DNA of 64,000 nucleotides from assembly GCF_024178315.1 (NCBI RefSeq), contig NZ_JAMZIK010000028.1, forward strand, positions 1 through 64,000, in the 5' to 3' direction. The translations under genes were made by a program, and so were the position numbers. This DNA is from Siccirubricoccus soli (GTDB taxonomy: Bacteria > Pseudomonadota > Alphaproteobacteria > Acetobacterales > Acetobacteraceae). Under the pieces are notes generated by a model, which worked only from the letters and a program-made list of their open reading frames with translations, had not been told where the DNA came from and searched no databases. Within the stretch, counting starts at the first letter, position 1; every line of letters starts with the position of its first letter. Below, in pieces: positions 57,696-64,000 of this stretch.

Positions 57696-59056
57696 AGCAT
57701 CAGGCTCAGCGGATCCTCCACGACGCCCTTCAGCGCCTGCATGAACTCGGCAGCCAGCGCGCCATCGATGACGCGGTGATCGACCGAGAGGGTGCAGGTC
57801 ATCAGCGTGGCAATGCCGAGCTGGCCATCCTTCACCACCGGCCGCGGCTCGCCTGCCGCCACAGCCAGGATGCCGGCCTGGGGTGGGTTGATGATGGCGC
57901 TGAACTCCCGCACGCCATACATGCCCATGTTCGAGATGGAGAAGCCGCCGCCCTGGAACTCCTCCGGCTTCAGCTTGCCGGTGCGGGCGCGGGCCGCCAG
58001 ATCCTTCATCTCGTTGCTGATCGTGCTCAGCCCCTTCTGGTCTGCCTTGCGGATGATCGGGGTGATGAGGCCGGTCGGCGTCGAGACGGCGACGGAGATG
58101 TCGACATCCTGGAACTGCAGGATGGCCTCTTCCGTCCACATCGCATTGACGTTGGGGAAGCGCCGCAGCGTGGCGGCGACCGCCTTGATGACCAGGTCAT
58201 TCACCGAGAGCTTGAAGGAGGCCGGGCCGTCCTTCGGCGATTTGGCGTTGAGGTCGGCGCGCAACTGCAAAAGCGCGTCGATGTGGAAGTCCATCGTCAC
58301 ATAGAAGTGCGGGATGGTCTGCTTGGACTCCGACAGACGCCGGGCGATGACCTTCCGGATGGTGCTGTTCGGCACCGGGGTATGCGGGGCGGTCACCACG
58401 GGGGCAGGCGCCGTAGGCTTCGGCGCCGCCGGGGCAGGCGCGGCCGCTTGTGCAGCGGCGGCGGGCGCCGGGGCGGCAGCAGGCGCCGGGCCCTTGGCCA
58501 GCGCTGCCTCGATATCCGCCTTCACCACCCTTCCGTTCGGGCCGCTGCCCGTCACCCGGCCAAGGTCCAGCCCCGCCTGCAGCGCCATCCGCCGCGCCAG
58601 CGGCGAGGCGAAGATACGCTCATTCGGCGCATGGCCGTTCGCCGCGGGCTTCTCCGCCGGCGGCAGGGGCTGCGGGTTCAGCGCCGCCTGCTCCGCCTTC
58701 GGTACCGGCGCCTCGGCCTGCCGCGTATTTCCGGCGCCGCCGATGCCGGCAGGCTCGGCCTTCGGGGCCGCGGCGGAAGCCGGTGCCGGCTTCGGTGCCG
58801 CCTCGGCGCTTTCGCCCGGCTCCACCAGCACCGCGATCGGGTCGTTCACCTTCACCCCGGCCGTGCCATCCGCCACCAGGATCTTGCCAAGGATGCCCTC
58901 ATCCACGGCTTCCACCTCCATGGTGGCCTTGTCGGTCTCGATCTCGGCGAGCACGTCGCCCGCCTTGACCTGGTCGCCTTCCTTCTTCAGCCAGCGGGCC
59001 AGCGTGCCTTCCGTCATGGTGGGCGACAGGGCGGGCATGAGAATGTTCGTAGCCAT
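57692..59056 (-). CDS. pdhC: Pyruvate dehydrogenase E2, dihydrolipoamide acetyltransferase
   Basis: A 454-residue E2. One lipoyl domain (1-80) with the lipoylated Lys in [10 protein letters not shown]; a long Ala/Pro linker; the peripheral-subunit-binding domain (about 145-180: [36 protein letters not shown]); a second Ala/Pro linker; and the catalytic domain (about 225-454) ending in [13 protein letters not shown] (His/Asp catalytic). It moves acetyl from the lipoyl arm to CoA and is the complex core. Start ATG 59056, 18 bp after pdhB. Confidence 0.98.
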   Translation of the reverse strand: MATNILMPALSPTMTEGTLARWLKKEGDQVKAGDVLAEIETDKATMEVEAVDEGILGKILVADGTAGVKVNDPIAVLVEPGESAEAAPKPAPASAAAPKAEPAGIGGAGNTRQAEAPVPKAEQAALNPQPLPPAEKPAANGHAPNERIFASPLARRMALQAGLDLGRVTGSGPNGRVVKADIEAALAKGPAPAAAPAPAAAAQAAAPAPAAPKPTAPAPVVTAPHTPVPNSTIRKVIARRLSESKQTIPHFYVTMDFHIDALLQLRADLNAKSPKDGPASFKLSVNDLVIKAVAATLRRFPNVNAMWTEEAILQFQDVDISVAVSTPTGLITPIIRKADQKGLSTISNEMKDLAARARTGKLKPEEFQGGGFSISNMGMYGVREFSAIINPPQAGILAVAAGEPRPVVKDGQLGIATLMTCTLSVDHRVIDGALAAEFMQALKGVVEDPLSLML

Positions 59057-59074
59057 TGGACGGATCCCCCTGCC

Positions 59075-60505
59075 CTATTTGTAGGTCACGCGCTTCGCCG
59101 CCGCCACGATGTCGGCGACGGTCGGCAGGGCCAGCTTCTCGAGATTGGCGGCATAGGGCATCGGCACATCCTTGCCGGTGACGCGCACCGGCGGCGCGTC
59201 CAGCCAGTCGAACGCCGCCTCCATCACCTGCATCGCCACTTCCGTGCCGATATTGGCGTAGGGCCAGCCTTCCTCCACCGTCACCAGGCGGTTGGTCTTC
59301 TTCACGCTCTCGGAGATGGTCGCAGCATCGAGTGGGCGGATGGAGCGAAGGTTGATCACCTCCGCCTCGATCCCTTCCTTCGCCAGCTCCTCCGCCGCCT
59401 GCATCGCCCAGGTCACGGCAATGGAATAGGCGACGAGGGTCACGTCCTTGCCTTCCCGCTCCACCTTCGCCTTGCCGATGGGCAGGATGAACTCCTCGTC
59501 CACCGGACATTCGAAGGTGTGGCCGTAGAGGATCTCGTTCTCCAGCACCACCACCGGGTTGGGATCGCGGATGGCGGCGCGCAGCAGGCCCTTGGCATCC
59601 GCCGAGGACCAGGGCGCCAACACCTTGAGCCCCGGCACATGCGCGTACCAGCTCGCATAGCATTGGCTGTGCTGGGCGGCGACGCGCGCCGCCGCGCCGT
59701 TCGGCCCGCGGAAGACGATGGAGCAGCCGAGCTGGCCCCCGCTCATGTAGAGCGTCTTCGCCGCCGAATTGACGATCTGGTCGATCGCCTGCATCGAGAA
59801 ATTGAAGGTCATGAACTCGACGATGGGCTTCAGGCCGGTGAAGGCCGCGCCCACCGCCATGCCGGTGAAGCCGTGCTCGGTGATCGGCGTGTCGATCACC
59901 CGCTTCGGGCCGAATTCCTCCAGCAGCCCTTGGCTGATCTTGTAGGCGCCCTGGTACTGGGCAACTTCCTCGCCCATCAGGAACACGTCGGCGTCGCGGC
60001 GCATTTCCAACAGCATGGCGTCGCGCAGCGCCTCCCGCACCGTGATCGGCCTGGTCGGGCCCCAATCCTTCTCCGGCGCAGCGGCGGCCTCGCCGGCATG
60101 GGCCGCGCCCTCGCCGCGCTGCTGGCCACGCGTGGCGACGGCGGCATGGTCCTCGGCCTGCTTCGCCACCTGCCCCACCTCGGGGCTCGCCGCCGCCGGC
60201 GGCGCGGGCTGCTGCGTCACCGGCCCCGCCTGGCCCGGCGCCGCGCCGGTGGAGGCACCGCCGCCGCCGCCATCCAGCTCGGCGATCGGGGCGTTCACCG
60301 AGACGCCCTCGGTGCCTTCCGGCACCAGGATCCTCGTCAGCGTGCCCTCATCCACGGCTTCCACTTCCATGGTCGCCTTGTCGGTCTCGATCTCGGCGAT
60401 CACGTCGCCGGACTTCACCGTGTCCCCTTCCTTCTTCAGCCAGCGCGCCAGCTTCCCCTCGGTCATGGTGGGGGAGAGGGCGGGCATCAGGATCTGCACG
60501 CCCAT
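59075..60505 (-). CDS. pdhB: Pyruvate dehydrogenase E1 beta with N-terminal lipoyl domain
   Basis: A 476-residue E1 beta. The first 80 residues are a lipoyl domain (lipoyl Lys in [15 protein letters not shown]) nearly identical to that of pdhC, followed by a Gly/Ala/Gln-rich linker and the E1 beta body starting near [16 protein letters not shown], with [38 protein letters not shown] and a C-terminal [13 protein letters not shown] region. A lipoyl domain on E1 beta is a known alphaproteobacterial feature and adds extra swinging arms. Stop to pdhC gap 18 bp; start 1 bp after pdhA. Confidence 0.98.
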   Translation of the reverse strand: MGVQILMPALSPTMTEGKLARWLKKEGDTVKSGDVIAEIETDKATMEVEAVDEGTLTRILVPEGTEGVSVNAPIAELDGGGGGASTGAAPGQAGPVTQQPAPPAAASPEVGQVAKQAEDHAAVATRGQQRGEGAAHAGEAAAAPEKDWGPTRPITVREALRDAMLLEMRRDADVFLMGEEVAQYQGAYKISQGLLEEFGPKRVIDTPITEHGFTGMAVGAAFTGLKPIVEFMTFNFSMQAIDQIVNSAAKTLYMSGGQLGCSIVFRGPNGAAARVAAQHSQCYASWYAHVPGLKVLAPWSSADAKGLLRAAIRDPNPVVVLENEILYGHTFECPVDEEFILPIGKAKVEREGKDVTLVAYSIAVTWAMQAAEELAKEGIEAEVINLRSIRPLDAATISESVKKTNRLVTVEEGWPYANIGTEVAMQVMEAAFDWLDAPPVRVTGKDVPMPYAANLEKLALPTVADIVAAAKRVTYK

Positions 60506-60506
60506 C

Positions 60507-61535
60507 TCAGCGAGCCTCCTCGATGAGGATATCGGTCCAGAGCTCGGCCTCGTCCGGCTCCGGGCTCGATTGCGAGAAATCGGCGGCGTCCTGCACGATG
60601 CCCTTCACCTCGTCGTCGATCGCCTTCAGCTCCGCCTCGGCGGCGCCCTGGTCCAGCAGCAGCTTGCGCGCGGTCTCGATCGGGTCGGACTGCTCGCGCA
60701 TCTTCTGCACCTCCTCCCGCGTGCGGTACTTGGCGGGGTCGGACATGGAGTGGCCGCGATAGCGGTAGGTCTTCATCTCCAGCAGGTAGGGGCCGTTGCC
60801 GGCGCGGCAATGCGCCACGGCGCGCTCCCCGGCCTCCTTCACCGCCACCACATCCATGCCGTTCACCTGTTCCCCGGGGATGCCCCAGGCGGCGCCGTTC
60901 TTCGACAGGTCGCGGGAGGCGGAGGCGCGCTCCACGCTGGTGCCCATGCCGTACTTGTTGTTCTCGATGATGTAGATGCAGGGCAGCTTCATCAGCGCCG
61001 CCAGGTTGAAGCTCTCATAGACCTGGCCCTGGTTGGAGGCGCCCTCGCCAAAATAGGTCAGGGTGACGTTCTTCGCATCCCGGTAGTGGTTGGCGAAGGC
61101 GAGGCCGGTGCCGAGCGACACCTGCGCGCCGACGATGCCATGGCCGCCATAGAAGCCCTTCTCGCGGCTGAACATGTGCATCGAGCCGCCCTTCCCCTTG
61201 GAATAGCCGCCGATGCGCCCCGTCAGCTCCGCCATCACGCCGCGGGCTTCCATGCCGGTGGCCAGCATATGGCCGTGGTCGCGGTAGGAGGTGATGACCT
61301 GGTCGCCCGGCTCGAGGCACATCTGCATGCCGACGACGACCGCTTCCTGGCCGATATAGAGATGGCAGAAGCCGCCGATGAGGCCCATGCCGTAGAGCTG
61401 GCCGGCCTTCTCCTCGAAGCGGCGGATCAGCAGCATGTCCCGGTAGGCCCGGAGGAGCTGGTCGCGGCTCAGGGCCGGTTCCTTGGCCGTTCGCCCGCGC
61501 CGCTTGGCGCCCGCGGTTTCCGCTGCCTGGGCCAT
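60507..61535 (-). CDS. pdhA: Pyruvate dehydrogenase E1 alpha
   Basis: A 342-residue thiamine-diphosphate subunit. Motifs: [57 protein letters not shown], the ThDP-Mg fold [19 protein letters not shown] ending ENNKYGMGT, and the phosphorylation-loop-like [14 protein letters not shown]. It decarboxylates pyruvate and acetylates the lipoyl arm. ATG 61535 (MAQAAETAG) is chosen because GGGAGG lies just upstream; a TTG at 61598 would add 21 residues. It is the first gene of the operon pdhA-pdhB-pdhC-GNAT-lpdA-lipA-coq10. Confidence 0.97.
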   Translation of the reverse strand: MAQAAETAGAKRRGRTAKEPALSRDQLLRAYRDMLLIRRFEEKAGQLYGMGLIGGFCHLYIGQEAVVVGMQMCLEPGDQVITSYRDHGHMLATGMEARGVMAELTGRIGGYSKGKGGSMHMFSREKGFYGGHGIVGAQVSLGTGLAFANHYRDAKNVTLTYFGEGASNQGQVYESFNLAALMKLPCIYIIENNKYGMGTSVERASASRDLSKNGAAWGIPGEQVNGMDVVAVKEAGERAVAHCRAGNGPYLLEMKTYRYRGHSMSDPAKYRTREEVQKMREQSDPIETARKLLLDQGAAEAELKAIDDEVKGIVQDAADFSQSSPEPDEAELWTDILIEEAR

Positions 61536-62024
61536 CAGCACCCTCCCCCGCTCCGTCTCCGATGGCTCCGACTTACGCGGGACATCTGGGTTCTTCAAGC
61601 GAGGCAGGTTGCAAATTCGGCATCATCGCGGAGCCGAAAAGCGTGTTTGTGCAATGCAATAGGTCAATTAACTGCATTTAAGTTAATGTCGCGCCGGCAC
61701 CGCTCCCGTACCTGCCGCAGCCTACTTTCGGCAGAGCGCCCGGTGACGCAATATCAGCGATGGCGTAGCCGCTTCCGGCGCAGCTTTCTTAAGAGCCGGA
61801 CGCGGGCCGGGTGCCGCTCCGCGCCGGATGGCGACGCTGCCCATCTAGGCGCCGGCCAGTTGCGTGCCGTGCCCGGCCTAGCCGGCACCGCTGCCCTGAC
61901 CGGCAGGCGCCACGGCTCGACCATGACTTGGCATTCGGGCTCTAAGAACATATAAGGAACTTATCGCGGCAGAAGCCGCGGCACCACGCCGCCGCTGTTG
62001 CCCTCGACTCGCGGAGGACGCTAG
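61536..62024. other. Divergent pdhA / parE regulatory region
   Basis: 489 bp without a gene. The left third is AT-rich (AATGCAATAGGTCAATTAACTG and on, about 61653-61690) and includes the dyad at 61668-61686. Near parE a second AT-rich stretch (AAGAACATATAAGGAACTTATC, about 61944) may hold its promoter. Confidence 0.5.
61668..61686. promoter_or_regulatory. TTAACT/AGTTAA dyad upstream of pdhA
   Basis: TTAACT (61668-61673), 7-nt spacer, AGTTAA (61681-61686), about 130 bp before the pdhA start in an AT-rich island. On the minus strand TTGACC follows and could be a -35 element. It is a candidate operator for the pdh operon. Confidence 0.45.
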
Positions 62025-64000
62025 GTGGCGCGCATGAACGACCTCTTCTCCAAGGGCGGCGCCGCCTCAGGCGCCACCTACACCGCGGCTGACATCGAGG
62101 TGCTGGAGGGGCTGGAGCCGGTCCGCCGGCGCCCCGGCATGTATATCGGCGGCACCGACGAGAACGCGCTGCACCACCTGGCGGCCGAGATCCTCGACAA
62201 CGCCATGGACGAGGCGGTGGCCGGGCATGCCGACCGCATCGAGGTGACGCTGGAGCCGGGAAACTGGCTGACGGTCCGCGACAATGGGCGGGGGATCCCG
62301 ACCGACCCGCACCCGAAATTCCCCAAGCTGAGCGCGCTGGAGGTGATCTTCACCACCCTCCATTCCGGCGGCAAGTTCAGCGGCAAGGCCTATGACACCT
62401 CGGGCGGGTTGCACGGCGTCGGCTCCTCGGTGGTCAACGCCCTCTCGGAACGGCTGGAGGTGGAGGTGGCGCGCGACCGCACCCTCTTCACCCAGGCCTA
62501 TGCGCGGGGCAAGCCGCTGGGGAAGCTGAAGAATGCCGGGGCGATCCACAATCGCCGCGGCACCACCATCCGCTTCAAGCCGGACCCCGAGATCTTCGGC
62601 CGCCAGGAATTCTCCGCCGCCCGGCTCTACCGGCTCTGCCGCTCCAAGGCCTACCTCTATCGCGGCGTCGAGATCCGCTGGGCCTGCGACCCTGCCCTGG
62701 CGAAGGAGGAGGTGCCGGCCAGCGCGGTGCTGCACTTCCCCGGTGGGCTGGCGGACTTCCTCGCCACCGCCATCGAGGGCCGCAGCCAGGTGACGTCCAC
62801 GCCCTATACCGGCGAGGCGGGCTTCGCGGACGGTGCCGGCCGCTGCGAATGGGCGCTGGCCTGGCTGGAGCAGGGCGACGGCTTCCTCTCCACCTATGCC
62901 AACACCATCCCGACGCCGCAGGGCGGCACGCATGAGGCCGGGCTGCGCGCCGCCCTGGTGAAGGGGCTGCGCGCCTATGGCGAGCTGAAGAAGGAGAAGC
63001 GCGCCGCCAGCGTGACCGCGGAGGACCTGTTCGGCGGCATGGCGGGCATGCTCTCGGTCTTCATCCGGGACCCGCAATTCCAGGGCCAGACCAAGGACAA
63101 GTTGACCTCGCCCGAGGCCAGCCGGCTGGTGGAAGCGGCGCTGCGCGACCATTTCGACCATTGGCTGGCCGGCGACCCGCAAACCGCGGACAACCTCCTC
63201 GCCTGGGCGATCGAGCGCGCGGAGGAGCGCATCCGCCGGCGGGAGCAGAAGGACACGCCGCGCAAATCCGCGACGCGGAAGCTCCGCCTGCCCGGCAAGC
63301 TGGCGGATTGCGCGCGAGAGAGCGCGGAGGGGACGGAGCTCTTTCTGGTCGAGGGCGACAGCGCCGGCGGTTCGGCCAAACAGGCACGCGACCGAGAAAC
63401 TCAGGCAGTGCTGCCGCTACGAGGAAAAATCCTGAACGTCGCCAGCGCCAGCGCCGACAAGCTGCGGCAGAACCAGGAGCTGAAGGACCTGATCGAGGCG
63501 CTGGGCTGCGGCGCCGGGGACCGCTTCGACATCGGCCGGCTGCGCTATGGCCGCGTCGTCATCATGACGGATGCCGATGTGGACGGTGCGCATATCGCCG
63601 CCCTGCTGATGACCTTCTTCTACAAGGAGCTGCCGGAGCTGGTGCGGCAGGGCCGCGTCCACCTGGCGCAGCCGCCGCTCTACCGGCTGCAGGCCGGCGG
63701 GAAATCCGTCTATGCGATGGATGACCGGGACCGCGAGCGGCTGCTGAAGAAGGAGTTCAAGCCGAACCAGAAGGTGGAGGTCAGCCGCTTCAAGGGCCTG
63801 GGCGAGATGCCGCCCGCCTCCCTGAAGGAGACCACCATGGACCCGAAGAAGCGCACCCTGCTGAAGGTGGTGCTGCCGCCGGAGGACCGGGCGCGCACCT
63901 CGGAGCTGATGGAGGCGCTGATGGGCCGGCGGCCGGAGCTGCGGTTCAAATTCATCCAGGAGCAGGCGGCGAAGCTGGATACCGAGGATCTGGACGTCTG
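62025..64000 (+). CDS. parE: DNA topoisomerase IV subunit B (window ends at its last codons)
   Basis: 658 codons are visible. GHKL ATPase motifs: EILDNAMDEAV, DNGRGIPTDPHP, GLHGVGSSVVNALS; transducer region; TOPRIM motifs LFLVEGDSAGGSAKQARDR, PLRGKILNV and DADVDGAHIAALL; C-terminal RFKGLGEMPPASLKETTMDP, the ParE/GyrB signature. The short TOPRIM region and absence of the long GyrB insert favour ParE. The ATPase with ParC decatenates chromosomes. GTG 62025 has GGAGG 7 nt upstream and is preferred; ATG 62034 is the alternative. The last full codon is Val of LDTEDLDV and the window stops at TG, consistent with a TGA stop at 64001. Confidence 0.96.
   Translation, partial: MARMNDLFSKGGAASGATYTAADIEVLEGLEPVRRRPGMYIGGTDENALHHLAAEILDNAMDEAVAGHADRIEVTLEPGNWLTVRDNGRGIPTDPHPKFPKLSALEVIFTTLHSGGKFSGKAYDTSGGLHGVGSSVVNALSERLEVEVARDRTLFTQAYARGKPLGKLKNAGAIHNRRGTTIRFKPDPEIFGRQEFSAARLYRLCRSKAYLYRGVEIRWACDPALAKEEVPASAVLHFPGGLADFLATAIEGRSQVTSTPYTGEAGFADGAGRCEWALAWLEQGDGFLSTYANTIPTPQGGTHEAGLRAALVKGLRAYGELKKEKRAASVTAEDLFGGMAGMLSVFIRDPQFQGQTKDKLTSPEASRLVEAALRDHFDHWLAGDPQTADNLLAWAIERAEERIRRREQKDTPRKSATRKLRLPGKLADCARESAEGTELFLVEGDSAGGSAKQARDRETQAVLPLRGKILNVASASADKLRQNQELKDLIEALGCGAGDRFDIGRLRYGRVVIMTDADVDGAHIAALLMTFFYKELPELVRQGRVHLAQPPLYRLQAGGKSVYAMDDRDRERLLKKEFKPNQKVEVSRFKGLGEMPPASLKETTMDPKKRTLLKVVLPPEDRARTSELMEALMGRRPELRFKFIQEQAAKLDTEDLDV

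Noticed and set aside
54830-60526. Very long plus-strand frames (807 and 916 codons) opposite the pdh/lipA operon
   Set aside because: Both are complementary to lpd, lipA, pdhB and pdhC, whose motifs are unambiguous.

Overview
The window is about 64 kb of very GC-rich DNA (roughly 70% G+C by eye), with strong third-position GC bias and frequent GTG/TTG starts. Gene content points to an alphaproteobacterium, most likely Acetobacteraceae and Roseomonas-like. Supporting features are an E1-beta pyruvate dehydrogenase subunit carrying its own lipoyl domain, an ArsR-methyltransferase regulator next to metH, a Bug-type binding protein, and an imp-type type VI secretion (T6SS) cluster with TagJ. This placement is inferred from gene families, not from a database match.

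Layout. 0-6.4 kb: 5' part of a TonB-like gene, a cation-diffusion efflux pump, metH, and its probable SAH/SAM-sensing regulator with an operator-like dyad; a small protein resembling a piece of a COG0523/CobW GTPase diverges from it. 6.5-12 kb: small membrane and AhpD-like genes, then HAD-UbiA, DprE1-like and DprE2-like genes that together look like a full lipid-linked pentose (decaprenyl-phosphoryl-arabinose type) pathway. 12-19.6 kb: a small conserved gene, an ABC permease/ATPase pair without a binding protein, a methyltransferase, an amidase, an AbrB-family transporter and a MarR regulator with a 24-nt tandem repeat between them. 19.7-25.8 kb: an HMG-CoA-lyase-like gene coupled to a succinyl-CoA-ligase-alpha-like gene, the beta-like gene diverging 12 bp away, then GNAT, Bug and alcohol dehydrogenase genes.

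26-38.6 kb: a T6SS block on the minus strand (tssA-tssB-tssC-hcp-tagJ-tssE-tssF-tssG-clpV), with tagF diverging and a PP2C phosphatase convergent to tagF. It covers sheath, tube, baseplate and recycling, but tssJ/K/L/M, vgrG and paar are absent, so the apparatus must be completed elsewhere. 38.8-47.6 kb: small proteins, a penicillin-acylase/GH3 amidosynthetase pair, an iron unit (iron-binding protein, Bfd, bacterioferritin) behind a Fur-box-like site, and a HpcH/HpaI aldolase. 47.9-49.4 kb is a decayed patch: an IS5-type remnant lies between two pieces of what looks like one methyltransferase gene.

49.4-64 kb: a secreted TPR protein, yraN, threonine aldolase, a composite of nested inverted repeats, a frameshifted VOC gene, a GST gene, then a tight operon pdhA-pdhB-pdhC-GNAT-lpdA-lipA-coq10/ratA that couples pyruvate dehydrogenase synthesis to lipoylation, and finally a divergent parE that runs to the last base.

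Several intergenic regions carry two families of GC-rich palindromic repeats that probably act as terminators. No tRNA, rRNA, CRISPR array or recognisable riboswitch was seen.
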